The notes under the pieces were generated by a model. That model saw nothing but the letters and a program-made list of their open reading frames with translations, did no database searches and was not told where the DNA came from. Positions 33,933-41,950 of a DNA stretch of 64,000 bases are shown piece by piece. Every line of letters begins with the position of its first letter. The stretch's first letter is position 1. The DNA lies in NCBI GenBank assembly GCA_039808985.1, contig JBDHUC010000002.1, forward strand, positions 1-64,000, read 5' to 3'. The stretch comes from SXRF01 sp039808985 (GTDB lineage Bacteria > Pseudomonadota > Alphaproteobacteria > Rickettsiales > SXRF01). A program made the translations under genes and the position numbers.

Positions 33933-34904
33933 ATGCTGCGTGCGGTGGTCATAGGTACCGGCGAATACCTGCCAGAAAAAATAATGACCAATCATGATTT
34001 CGCGCAGACACTTGAAACCAGCCACGAATGGATAGTTGAGCGCACCGGGATCATCCAGCGCCATATTGCCGCGCCAGGAGAGAACACCTCAGACCTGGCG
34101 GCTATTGCCGGGCAGAATGCCCTTAAAGATGCTGCTATTGCGCCTGAAACTATAGATCTTGTGGTGCTGGCTACCACCACGCCTGACGACACGATGCCAT
34201 CCACCGCCACTAAAGTACAGCACCGCCTGGGAATAAAAAACGGCGCTGCCTTCGATGTGAACGCAGCCTGCAGCGGATTTGTTTATGCCATGAGCATTGC
34301 CAACAGTTTTATCATATCCGGGCAGGCAAAGCGCGTTATGGTTATCGGGGCCGAAACCTATTCGCGCATAATGAACTGGGAAGACCGGGGCACATGCATT
34401 TTATTTGGCGATGGCGCAGCGGCTGTAATACTGGAAGCGCAGGAAGCAAAAGGCGAAAATTCCGACCGCGGAATATTATTTTCCAAAATACACTCCGATG
34501 GGCAATATACCGAATTACTAAAAACCACCGGGGGGGTTTCTTCGACCATGACAGCCGGGCACCTGACCATGGTTGGCAGGGAGATTTTCCGTCATGCGGC
34601 CAGCAAAATGCCAGCTTCGGTAGAAGAATGCCTTGCTGGAACAGGACTTACCAAAGACGATATTGACTGGCTGGTTCCACATCAGGCAAATATGCGGATT
34701 TTAGCCAGCGTTGCCCAGAAGCTGAATATAGGTGAAGACAAGGTTATAGCCACAGCACCGATGCACGCCAATACCTCAGCCGCCTCTATCCCCCTTGCCC
34801 TGCACCAGGCCTCGAAAGACGGGAGGATAAAAACCGGGCAACTGATAGCCTGTCCGGCGCTGGGAGCCGGGCTTACCTGGGGATGCGCGCTTCTAAGATG
34901 GTAG
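33933..34904 (+). CDS. fabH: beta-ketoacyl-ACP synthase III
   Basis: Starts fatty acid chains by condensing acetyl-CoA with malonyl-ACP. It is 323 residues with the catalytic Cys in NAACSGFVYA, His in LVPHQANMRI and Asn in MHANTSAASIP, plus the GAETYSRI and LFGDGAAAV segments. It starts one base after the plsX stop and ends the rpmF-plsX-fabH run. ihfA follows with its own promoter. Confidence 0.97.
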   Translation: MLRAVVIGTGEYLPEKIMTNHDFAQTLETSHEWIVERTGIIQRHIAAPGENTSDLAAIAGQNALKDAAIAPETIDLVVLATTTPDDTMPSTATKVQHRLGIKNGAAFDVNAACSGFVYAMSIANSFIISGQAKRVMVIGAETYSRIMNWEDRGTCILFGDGAAAVILEAQEAKGENSDRGILFSKIHSDGQYTELLKTTGGVSSTMTAGHLTMVGREIFRHAASKMPASVEECLAGTGLTKDDIDWLVPHQANMRILASVAQKLNIGEDKVIATAPMHANTSAASIPLALHQASKDGRIKTGQLIACPALGAGLTWGCALLRW

Positions 34905-34982
34905 GAATCCTGCCATACCAGGCTGCAAACCCGGTTTTCTGCCATTTTCCTATATAATTCCTATATAATTCAAGCAAACCCC

Positions 34983-35011
34983 TTGATTATATTCCTGAAA
35001 TAGGTTACAAT
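34983..35011 (+). promoter_or_regulatory. sigma-70-like promoter of ihfA
   Basis: TTGATT, a 17-base spacer and TACAAT, 37 bp before the ihfA start. A tandem repeat of TTCCTATATAA lies just upstream (34947-34970) and may act as an AT-rich upstream element or alternative -10 boxes. Confidence 0.6.
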
Positions 35012-35047
35012 CATTTCGATTATAACTTTTCGAGGAAGAAAAATCCT

Positions 35048-35365
35048 ATGCCTAAAACACTCACCCGTGCCGACCTCAGCAACTCCGTTTACGAACAGAT
35101 CGGCCTTTCATTGCAGGAATGCAACGCGCTGGTTGATAGCGTTATCGAAGAAGTTTCCGTTGCTCTGGAACAGGGTAATTCAGTTAAGATTTCATCGTTT
35201 GGGACATTCAACCTGCGCAATAAAAAACAGCGCATGGGCCGCAACCCTAAAACCGGGGTTGAAGTGCCTATAACATCGCGCACTGTATTGTCTTTTAATG
35301 CTTCTAACCTGATGAAAGCCAAGGTCAACAGCAACCTTGTCGGTAAAAACGTAGAACTAGCTTAA
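35048..35365 (+). CDS. ihfA: integration host factor alpha subunit
   Basis: Sequence-specific DNA-bending protein, partner of IhfB. It is 105 residues with the HU/IHF signature ISSFGTFNLRNKKQRMGRNPKTGVEVPI, including the minor-groove Pro loop. GAGGAAG precedes the start. The neighbouring MerR-family gene downstream completes the order seen in many alphaproteobacteria. IHF could also serve the integrases of the two islands in this window. Confidence 0.93.
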   Translation: MPKTLTRADLSNSVYEQIGLSLQECNALVDSVIEEVSVALEQGNSVKISSFGTFNLRNKKQRMGRNPKTGVEVPITSRTVLSFNASNLMKAKVNSNLVGKNVELA

Positions 35366-35417
35366 AGCCGGTTGTTCCTTAGTTTAACTGGGTTACAGCA
35401 GGTAGTAATGGTTAAAC

Positions 35418-36053
35418 ATGGGAGGGGATGTGCAGCTTAATTTTCTTCAGGAAGACCTGTTAGCCGAACTGAAAGAATCTAAAAAAACCATCGCTCCAAA
35501 AGGAAAAATGGCAGGCAATTCATCCCCGGATCTTTTTGGTGGCCTTCCCTTGGCAATGCCTCCGGAAAAAGACGAAAAAACAGAAGAAAAGCAGGTTAAG
35601 AGAGCAACGAAAAAGCCTGAAGAAGGTAAAGTCGAAAGCAAAGACTCTGTTGTTGAAGCGCCAAAAAAATCCCCAACTGCCTTTAAAACAATCAGCGAAG
35701 CTTCAGCTCTTCTTAATGTACCGCAACATGTCCTGCGTTTCTGGGAGAGCCGCTTTTCACAGATAAAGCCCCTTAAAATGGGCGGTGGGCGCCGTTATTA
35801 CCGGCCTGAGGATATTGATATTTTGAGCAGGATACAGAACCTGCTCTATAAGCAGGGCTATACCATAAAAGGCGCAAAAAAGGCCTTTGATATGAAAGAA
35901 ACACAAAAAACCAGTATTGAAAACATCGCTGCCATAAATAAAGAACTGATTTTAACTGATAAACAGAAAAAGCAGGTTTCAGCTATCCGCCAGGAACTGC
36001 TTGGTTTACGCGATGTTCTGCAGCCTTATCTTGCTGCAAACCAGCCTGCATAG
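35418..36053 (+). CDS. MerR-family transcriptional regulator
   Basis: 211 residues. An N-terminal low-complexity, Lys/Glu-rich region (1-85) precedes a MerR-type winged helix (about 88-160) recognisable by ISEASALLNVPQHVLRFWESRF and GGGRRYYRPEDIDILSRIQNLL. A helical C-terminus (TDKQKKQVSAIRQELLGL) follows. It lacks Cys sensor residues, as in the alphaproteobacterial family always found behind ihfA. Its target is unknown. Confidence 0.9.
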   Translation: MGGDVQLNFLQEDLLAELKESKKTIAPKGKMAGNSSPDLFGGLPLAMPPEKDEKTEEKQVKRATKKPEEGKVESKDSVVEAPKKSPTAFKTISEASALLNVPQHVLRFWESRFSQIKPLKMGGGRRYYRPEDIDILSRIQNLLYKQGYTIKGAKKAFDMKETQKTSIENIAAINKELILTDKQKKQVSAIRQELLGLRDVLQPYLAANQPA

Positions 36054-36121
36054 AAAATTTGACTTTTTTATGATGTACTGTAATTTGCACAGCTTAATTT
36101 TTTGATTTTTTTGGGATATTC

Positions 36122-36610
36122 ATGGCAAATACAGCAGAAGTCGCAATTATCATGGGCAGCACCTCCGATTGGGAAACAATGCAGCACGCCGCAAGCACTC
36201 TTGACGCGCTTGGCATCGCCCATGAAGACAAAGTTATCTCCGCGCACCGCACCCCACAAAGGCTTTACGATTTTGCGGCCAACGCGCAGAAAAACGGGGT
36301 GAAGGTAATTATCGCCGGGGCTGGTGGCGCTGCGCATTTGCCGGGAATGGCATCATCAATGACCAACCTGCCCGTACTTGGCGTTCCGGTTGAAAGCTGT
36401 TCTCTTAAAGGCATGGACAGCCTTCTTTCTATTGTGCAGATGCCTGGCGGCGTCCCGGTTGGAACACTGGCTATCGGCAAAGCCGGGGCAATAAACGCCG
36501 CGATACTCGCCGCCTCCATACTCGCGCTTAGCAATGAAGCAATTGCCGGAAGGCTCGCAAAGTGGCGCGAGGAATTGACCAATTCAGTTGCCATAGCGCC
36601 CAATGTCTGA
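36122..36610 (+). CDS. purE: N5-carboxyaminoimidazole ribonucleotide mutase
   Basis: Class I PurE of 162 residues, converting N5-CAIR to CAIR in purine synthesis. IIMGSTSDWETMQHA, ISAHRTPQRLYDFA, IAGAGGAAHLPGM and QMPGGVPVGTLAIGKAGA are the substrate-binding segments with the catalytic His (SAHRTP). Its end overlaps the purK start by eight bases, so the two are translated together. Confidence 0.97.
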   Translation: MANTAEVAIIMGSTSDWETMQHAASTLDALGIAHEDKVISAHRTPQRLYDFAANAQKNGVKVIIAGAGGAAHLPGMASSMTNLPVLGVPVESCSLKGMDSLLSIVQMPGGVPVGTLAIGKAGAINAAILAASILALSNEAIAGRLAKWREELTNSVAIAPNV

Positions 36611-37709
36611 TTCTGTTTTAAAGCCGTTACCGCCGCTTTCAACTATCGGAATATTAGGAGGTGGGCAGCTTGGCCGGATGATGGCGGTGGCCGCCGCGCA
36701 GATGGGCTATCATGTGCATATTTACTGCCCGGAGGAAAACTGCCCGGCCAGCGAAGTTTCAAAACTAACCACCACCGGAAAATATGACGATACTGACGCG
36801 CTTATCAAATTCGCTAAAAGCGTTGATGTGGTGACATATGAGTTTGAAAATATACCCGCCGTGCCGGTTGCGGAAATCTCCAGGCATGTAAATGTTTTCC
36901 CATCGCCCCAGATACTCGCCATCTCGCAACACCGGGTTTTGGAAAAAAAAGCAATAAATGATATGGGAATTGCTACCGCCCCGTTTATACCGGTTGCATC
37001 ACTCGGCGGATTGCATGAAGCAGCGCAGGAAATCGGGATTCCTTCCGTGCTTAAAACCGCGCGCATGGGCTATGACGGTAAGGGGCAGTTCATGCTTAAA
37101 ACCGAAAGTGATATTGAAAAAGCATGGGAAAAAATTGGCGGAGATGAGCTGATACTGGAAGGGTTCGTTGATTTTTCCATGGAGATTTCGGTAATTGTCG
37201 CCCGTGATATAATGGGCAATATAAAATGCTATTGCCCGGTGCAGAATATCCATAAAAACCATATATTATCCGAAACCATCGCCCCTGCCCCGATCAGTGA
37301 AAAACTGGCAGATGATGCAGAAAATATTGCAAAGAAAATCGCAGAAGGCTTAAATCTTGTCGGGCTGCTGGCTATTGAAATGTTCGTGACGAAGAATGGA
37401 ATACTGGTAAATGAAATGGCGCCGCGCCCACATAATTCCGGGCATTGGACAATTGACGCGGCTGTAACCAGCCAGTTCGAACAAACAGTGCGCGCTGTAT
37501 GCGGGCTAAAACTAGGAAATGCTGACAGGCTGTGCAACGCCAGAATGCTGAACCTGATCGGCGATGATATAGACGGGTGGGAAAAATTCAGCGGCCAGAA
37601 AAACGCCAAGCTGCATCTATACGGAAAAAAAGAAACCAAGCCCGGCCGCAAGATGGGGCATGTCACGTTTTTGGATGGCGGCTCGGCAATGTCATCCTGC
37701 GGGACATGA
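36603..37709 (+). CDS. purK: N5-carboxyaminoimidazole ribonucleotide synthase
   Basis: ATP-grasp enzyme that makes N5-CAIR from AIR, bicarbonate and ATP. It is 368 residues with GILGGGQLGRMMAVAA, VVTYEFENIP, ARMGYDGKGQFMLK, EISVIVARD and MAPRPHNSGHWTIDA. The last codons (SAMSSCGT) are read from the beginning of a dispersed palindromic repeat that starts at 37691, so the repeat has replaced or extended the original C-terminus. Otherwise the protein is intact. Confidence 0.95.
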   Translation: MSDSVLKPLPPLSTIGILGGGQLGRMMAVAAAQMGYHVHIYCPEENCPASEVSKLTTTGKYDDTDALIKFAKSVDVVTYEFENIPAVPVAEISRHVNVFPSPQILAISQHRVLEKKAINDMGIATAPFIPVASLGGLHEAAQEIGIPSVLKTARMGYDGKGQFMLKTESDIEKAWEKIGGDELILEGFVDFSMEISVIVARDIMGNIKCYCPVQNIHKNHILSETIAPAPISEKLADDAENIAKKIAEGLNLVGLLAIEMFVTKNGILVNEMAPRPHNSGHWTIDAAVTSQFEQTVRAVCGLKLGNADRLCNARMLNLIGDDIDGWEKFSGQKNAKLHLYGKKETKPGRKMGHVTFLDGGSAMSSCGT

Positions 37710-37779
37710 AATGTCAGCGCAGGATCTATTCAAGATTTATAAGATACTGCGCAAATGCTCACTCATTTCGCAGTATGAC
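37691..37779. repeat. GTCAT...ATGAC palindrome overlapping the purK end
   Basis: Begins GTCATCCTGCGGGAC and ends CGCAGTATGAC, with an internal GCGCAGGATC as in the copies at 14908 and 41018. Its first 19 bases are the last codons of purK including the stop, and its end lies six bases before the convergent pheA stop. It fills the whole space between the two convergent genes and may serve as a bidirectional terminator. Confidence 0.65.
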
Positions 37780-37784
37780 CACAC

Positions 37785-38651
37785 CTAAACAAACCGCGCT
37801 TTATCGGCCTTGTAAACGCCCAGCACGGTGACTTTTTTGCAGTAAAAACTTAGCTCCTCCAGCGCTCCCTGGACATTTTTTTCATGCGGGTGGCCTTCAA
37901 AGGTCAGGAAAAACTGAGCCGCATCGCGGCGCGCCCCCCCGGGGATATAGCTCTCCAGCTTCACGATATTAACGCCCTGCGTGGCGAAACCGCCAAGCGA
38001 TTTATAGAGGGCCGCAGGCATGTTACGAACAGTAAAAAGCAGGGTGGTGAGGATATTTCCATCTTTGGGCTGGATTTCCACAGGCTCACGCGCAATCATA
38101 ATAAACACAGTTACGTTATTTTCCGCATCCTGCAAATGCTCGCGCAGAACTTTGAGCCCATAAAGCTCGGCGGCCAGCGGCGAAGAAATCGCAGCCTTGG
38201 ACGGGTCGTTCCATTTAGCCACATCAGCGGCGGCCTGCGCTGTGTTGGAATAGGCATGTGTCTGCACTTTCATTTCACGCAGATTTTCGCGGCACTGCAT
38301 AAGCGCCTGCGGGTGCGAATAAACATCTTTCACGCCCTCAAGCGTTGCGCCTTTTACCGAAACCAGCACATGCTCGATATTCTGGAAAAATTCGCCAACG
38401 ATATGCAGCTTGGTTTTAGGCAGCAGGTTATGAATTTCCGCAACCCTTCCAGCCTGTGAATTTTCAATGGGAATCATACCCAGGGCCGCTTTACCGGCAG
38501 CAACAGCTTCGAACACATCCTCGAAAGATGGATAGGCTGCGGTCTGCATGTAAGGGCAGGCCTGACGGCAGGCCAGATCGGCATTCGCGCCTTCCACGCC
38601 CATGAAAGCTATTGTATTTTCCGGATCGGCAGTCGTAGTAGTGCTGGACAT
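37785..38651 (-). CDS. pheA: prephenate dehydratase
   Basis: Converts prephenate to phenylpyruvate. Monofunctional 288-residue form: catalytic domain (about 10-185, with IAFMGVEGANADLACRQACP, GMIPIENSQAGRVAEIHNLL and SNTAQAAADVAKW, which replaces the more usual T-A substrate motif) and a C-terminal ACT domain that senses phenylalanine (NMPAALYKSLGGFATQGVNIVKLES, near the LESRP position). It is convergent with purK. Confidence 0.95.
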   Translation of the reverse strand: MSSTTTTADPENTIAFMGVEGANADLACRQACPYMQTAAYPSFEDVFEAVAAGKAALGMIPIENSQAGRVAEIHNLLPKTKLHIVGEFFQNIEHVLVSVKGATLEGVKDVYSHPQALMQCRENLREMKVQTHAYSNTAQAAADVAKWNDPSKAAISSPLAAELYGLKVLREHLQDAENNVTVFIMIAREPVEIQPKDGNILTTLLFTVRNMPAALYKSLGGFATQGVNIVKLESYIPGGARRDAAQFFLTFEGHPHEKNVQGALEELSFYCKKVTVLGVYKADKARFV

Positions 38652-38776
38652 AATGCTATTAATTCCTTAGTTTTACAGGCATAATAATTACCATGAATAG
38701 AATAGATTGCAACGCATAACAAGGCTTTCACTCTGTTGACATAAGGCACACAAGATATACAAAAAAGGGGAAAAAG

Positions 38777-39049
38777 ATGCCTAAAAAATCTTTTATTGAT
38801 GGTGAAGAACGCAAAATTATAGAGGCTTATGAAGCAGGCGAATTTGTCGATTCACCTGACTCAAAACAATTGAAAAAAATCCTGGAAAACGCTGCCGGTA
38901 GCTATTTAAAAAAAGATGCCCGGATAAATATCCGCATATCGGAAGCGGATTTACAGGGACTAAAATTGAGGGCCGCCGAAGAAGGTATGCCATACCAAAC
39001 TCTTGTGGCTAGTGTGTTACATAAATTTGTAAGTGGACGACTTGCATAA
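38777..39049 (+). CDS. BrnA/CopG-like antitoxin or RHH regulator
   Basis: 90 residues. The C-terminal 50 residues (KKDARINIRISEADLQGLKLRAAEEGMPYQTLVASVLHKFVSG) form a ribbon-helix-helix fold as in CopG/BrnA antitoxins. The N-terminal half has the ERKIIEAYEAGEF pattern common in antitoxins encoded beside RelE- or BrnT-type toxins. No toxin gene is adjacent on either side, so it is an orphan. AAAAAGGGG precedes the ATG, and a TTGACA hexamer lies at 38736 without a well-spaced -10 box. Confidence 0.75.
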   Translation: MPKKSFIDGEERKIIEAYEAGEFVDSPDSKQLKKILENAAGSYLKKDARINIRISEADLQGLKLRAAEEGMPYQTLVASVLHKFVSGRLA

Positions 39050-39110
39050 AAAAGTATATTTTTTTAGCTTGTTTCATTGACTATATTATACTTTTTTAAA
39101 GAAAATCTAC

Positions 39111-40469
39111 ATGACGACAAAAAACTGGACCACTGATAGCTGGCGCGGATTCCCTATTAAACAGCAGCCGGTATATAAAGACATTGAGCACCTGAAAAGC
39201 GTAGAGGGCAAGCTGGCTTCATTCCCTCCCCTTGCTTCAGCCTCGGAGATACGTGCGCTTAAGGGTGAGCTTGCTGATGCTGCTTTCGGCAAGGCATTCC
39301 TCCTGCAAGGCGGGGATTGCGCTGAGAGTTTTGCTGAATTCAACGAAAAAAACCTGCGCGATTTTTTCCGCGTGATGCTGCAAATGACCATGGCGCTTAT
39401 GTATGGCGCCGGGCGGCCAGTGGTGAAAGTCGGACGCATCGCCGGGCAATTCTCCAAACCGCGCTCGGATAATATGGAAAAAATCGGCGACACTGAGCTA
39501 CCGAGCTACCGAGGCGACATGGTAAATTCGATGGAGTTTGAAGAGCAAGGACGGCAGGCCGACCCCGACAGGCTGCTGCGTGCTTATTACCAAGGCTCGG
39601 CAACACTCAATTTCCTGCGTACACTTGCACGCGGTGGCTATGCTTCGCTTAAGCAGATAAACCGCTGGAATATGGAATTCATAAATTCATCAAGCCAGGG
39701 AAAACGCTTCGAAGAGCTGGTTGCGCGCATCAATGAATGCCTGGATTTTATCCAGGCCTGCCGCCTGCCGCTGGATGATGTTGAAGAATTCGCCGAGGCC
39801 AGCTTTTTCACTTCGCATGAAGCGTTGCTGCTTGGTTATGAATCGGCGCTTACCCGCTTCGACCCGTTCGATGAAAAATATTATGCCTGCGCGGCGCATA
39901 TGTTGTGGATCGGCGATCGCACCAGGTCGCCCGATGAAGCACATGTTGAATTCCTGCGCGGGGTGGCCAACCCCATCGGCTGCAAGGTAGGGCCAAGCTC
40001 AACCGTTGACGGACTGCTAAAAGTTATTGATACGCTGAACCCGGAAAATGAACCCGGAAGACTTACTCTTATAAGCCGCATGGGCGCGGGAAAGGTTGGT
40101 GATTTGTTGCCGCCGCTGGTGCGCGCTGTAAAAGACGCTGGCAAAACTGTGGTATGGGCGTGCGACCCGATGCACGGCAATACCATAAAATCGCCAAATG
40201 GATATAAAACACGCAAATTTACCGACATACTTGCCGAAGTGCGTAACTTTTTCGAGGTGCATAAAGCCGAAGGAACGGTTGCAGGTGGCGTGCATTTTGA
40301 AATGACCGGACAGGATGTAACCGAATGCCTTGGCGGAGCGCAGGCAATCTCCGAACTTAATTTATCCGACCGCTACCACACGCATTGCGACCCGCGCCTC
40401 AACGCATCGCAATCGTTAGAGCTTGCTTTTTTGATAGCGGAAACGATAAAGAAGCAGAAAGGTAGATAA
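39111..40469 (+). CDS. class II 3-deoxy-7-phosphoheptulonate synthase
   Basis: First enzyme of the shikimate pathway, plant/Mycobacterium type (class II), 452 residues. Landmarks are FLLQGGDCAESFAEF with the metal-binding Cys, GRIAGQFSKPRS, WIGDRTRSPDEAHVEFLRG, VWACDPMHGNT and GGVHFEMTGQDVTECLGG. It is flanked by an orphan antitoxin and gapR and appears to be a single transcription unit. Feedback regulation cannot be read from the sequence. Confidence 0.96.
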   Translation: MTTKNWTTDSWRGFPIKQQPVYKDIEHLKSVEGKLASFPPLASASEIRALKGELADAAFGKAFLLQGGDCAESFAEFNEKNLRDFFRVMLQMTMALMYGAGRPVVKVGRIAGQFSKPRSDNMEKIGDTELPSYRGDMVNSMEFEEQGRQADPDRLLRAYYQGSATLNFLRTLARGGYASLKQINRWNMEFINSSSQGKRFEELVARINECLDFIQACRLPLDDVEEFAEASFFTSHEALLLGYESALTRFDPFDEKYYACAAHMLWIGDRTRSPDEAHVEFLRGVANPIGCKVGPSSTVDGLLKVIDTLNPENEPGRLTLISRMGAGKVGDLLPPLVRAVKDAGKTVVWACDPMHGNTIKSPNGYKTRKFTDILAEVRNFFEVHKAEGTVAGGVHFEMTGQDVTECLGGAQAISELNLSDRYHTHCDPRLNASQSLELAFLIAETIKKQKGR

Positions 40470-40547
40470 TTTGATAATTAGATTATTGGATAATTAAAAA
40501 AGCAAATAAGAACTTGCGTAATCATCCTGTCATCTAATAATCTAATA
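40464..40547. repeat. AT-rich intergenic palindrome (ATTATTAGATGATT family)
   Basis: An inverted pair, ATTAGATTATT and AATAATCTAAT, around a 45-base spacer between the DAHP synthase and gapR genes. The same words recur at 41866-41939 and 52233-52264. The gene-free position and the variant copies mark it as a small dispersed repeat that may fold in RNA. Confidence 0.6.
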
Positions 40548-40584
40548 GCCCGGTTATAAAATCATCATATTTAAGGAGAGAAAA

Positions 40585-40866
40585 ATGGCTAAATCAGCAA
40601 GGGTGGGCGGCGTTGCAGTTGACCAGTTAAAGAGCATCATTGGCCGCGTGGAAAAACTTGAAGAAGAAAAACGCGCAATCGCTGATGACATAAAAGACGT
40701 GTTCGCCGAAGCAAAAGGCAACGGTTTTGACGTAAAAGCTATCCGCCAGATCATCAAGCTGCGCAAAATGGATGCCCAGGAACGCGAGGAAGAAGAAACT
40801 GTACTCGATACCTATATGCGCGCACTGGGGATGCTGCCGGAATTTGAGGAAGCGGAAGCGGCATAA
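40585..40866 (+). CDS. gapR: nucleoid-associated protein GapR (DUF2312)
   Basis: 93 residues matching the DUF2312/UPF0335 family: VAVDQLKSIIGRVEKLEEEK, DIKDVFAEAKGNGFDVKAIR and RKMDAQEREEEETVLDTYM. In Caulobacter this protein binds overtwisted AT-rich DNA ahead of replication and transcription complexes and helps topoisomerases. The coiled-coil first half and the Arg/Lys-bearing second half fit that structure. It is nearly universal in alphaproteobacteria and helps place the organism. Confidence 0.93.
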   Translation: MAKSARVGGVAVDQLKSIIGRVEKLEEEKRAIADDIKDVFAEAKGNGFDVKAIRQIIKLRKMDAQEREEEETVLDTYMRALGMLPEFEEAEAA

Positions 40867-40902
40867 GATAGGGGCTTGGGATTAGAGATTAGGGATTCTC
40901 TT

Positions 40903-40986
40903 GTCATTCCCGCCTTGAGCTGGAATCCAGAGTTACAAGCTCTGTCATGGGTTGAGGCCTAAGATCCCCGCGTGCGCGGGGATGAC
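40903..40986. repeat. GTCATTCCCGC...GGGGATGAC palindrome
   Basis: GTCATTCCCGCCTTG at the left and CGCGTGCGCGGGGATGAC at the right, with an internal CGCG hairpin. This type is widespread in bacterial genomes as a dispersed palindrome. It sits 30 bp before a copy of the other GTCAT family at 41018. Confidence 0.65.
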
Positions 40987-41017
40987 AGGGCGGTTGGGTA
41001 CTAGTGTGAGTGTTAGT

Positions 41018-41095
41018 GTCATACTGCGAATTGCGCAGGATCTCAGAATTATTGATGGAGATCCTGTGCAGTCGCTGCGCGCCTCACAGGATGAC
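41018..41095. repeat. GTCAT...ATGAC palindrome, third copy
   Basis: GTCATACTGCGAA, TTGCGCAGGATCTC, GAGATCCTGTGC and CCTCACAGGATGAC appear in the same order as in the 14908 copy. It ends two bases before the glycosyltransferase stop codon, where it can serve as a terminator structure. Confidence 0.75.
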
Positions 41096-41097
41096 GA

Positions 41098-41856
41098 CTA
41101 TTCCTTCTTTTCCAGATATTTTGCCACGCGCATGACGCGGCCAAAAGCATAGATATTTGCATAAACAAAACCGCGTATGCCACGCAGTATATATAGCCTG
41201 AGAATATAGGCCTTAAAAAAGGAAACAGGAAATTCAATAACCAGCCTGAGGCGCGGGAAAGAAAGCCCCTTCCCTGAATTTAAATTTTCGGCTTGCGCTG
41301 TGGTATAGCTATTCATTTTTGCAAGCGCATGGGAAATACTGCGGAATGAGCGATGCAAAATTATTTCCTGCAGATTCCCAACTGCGCTTGCGTCCATTAT
41401 CACAGAATCATGCACCGGGCTTTCAGAAAAACGGCCCCTATCCCGGTTATAAAGCCTCAGGCAATGGTTGGTGTGGGCTAGAAGCGCAAGTTTTTTCTCG
41501 CCAGGCAGCAAGTCGCGAACCTTAATAATATATCCACCCATCTGCGGCTTACCATTTGCAAATAACGCCTGTATTTCCCTTGCAAGCTGCGGGGTTACTT
41601 CCTCGTCGGCATCAAGGTTTATAAGCCAGTCATTGCTGCATTCCTCTTCGCCGAAACGCTTTTGCATCCCATATCCTGGCCATTTATTATAAACAACCCG
41701 AGCACCAAGGAAGGTTGCAACCGATACGGTGTCATCGACACTACCGCTGTCTATGACAATTACCTCATCTACCCAGTCGCGTACGCTGTTTATGGTGGTG
41801 GCGATGCGGTCTGCCTCGTTATGGGCGATTATGAAAACGGATATTGGGAGTTTCAT
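41098..41856 (-). CDS. family 2 glycosyltransferase, LPS-core type
   Basis: 252 residues of the GT2 fold. VFIIAHNEADRIATTINSV, EVIVIDSGSVDDTVSVA and LINLDADEEVTP (the D-x-D sugar-nucleotide site) match the WaaE/KdtX branch, which adds sugars to the lipopolysaccharide inner core. A hydrophobic C-terminal part (FPVSFFKAYILRLYILRGI) suggests membrane association. It is divergent from a family 4 glycosyltransferase gene, with one of the AT-rich palindromes between the starts. The sugar donor is unknown. Confidence 0.9.
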   Translation of the reverse strand: MKLPISVFIIAHNEADRIATTINSVRDWVDEVIVIDSGSVDDTVSVATFLGARVVYNKWPGYGMQKRFGEEECSNDWLINLDADEEVTPQLAREIQALFANGKPQMGGYIIKVRDLLPGEKKLALLAHTNHCLRLYNRDRGRFSESPVHDSVIMDASAVGNLQEIILHRSFRSISHALAKMNSYTTAQAENLNSGKGLSFPRLRLVIEFPVSFFKAYILRLYILRGIRGFVYANIYAFGRVMRVAKYLEKKE

Positions 41857-41865
41857 AGAAGATAC

Positions 41866-41939
41866 TGGATTGCCAGATGATTAGATGACTTGATAAAAAT
41901 TCCTTAATCATCTAATAATCCAATCATCTAATAATCTAA
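41866..41939. repeat. AT-rich intergenic palindrome, second copy
   Basis: ATGATTAGATGA near the left and TCATCTAATAATCCAATCATCT near the right form an imperfect inverted repeat made of the same words as at 40464 and 52233. It lies in the divergent promoter region of two glycosyltransferase genes, so it may affect their expression. Confidence 0.6.
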
Positions 41940-41950
41940 AGGAAAAAAAT

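Noticed and set aside
38736..38761. TTGACA with a downstream TATACA as a promoter for the orphan antitoxin
   Set aside because: The spacing is only about 14 bases, too short for a normal sigma-70 promoter, so it is mentioned but not called.
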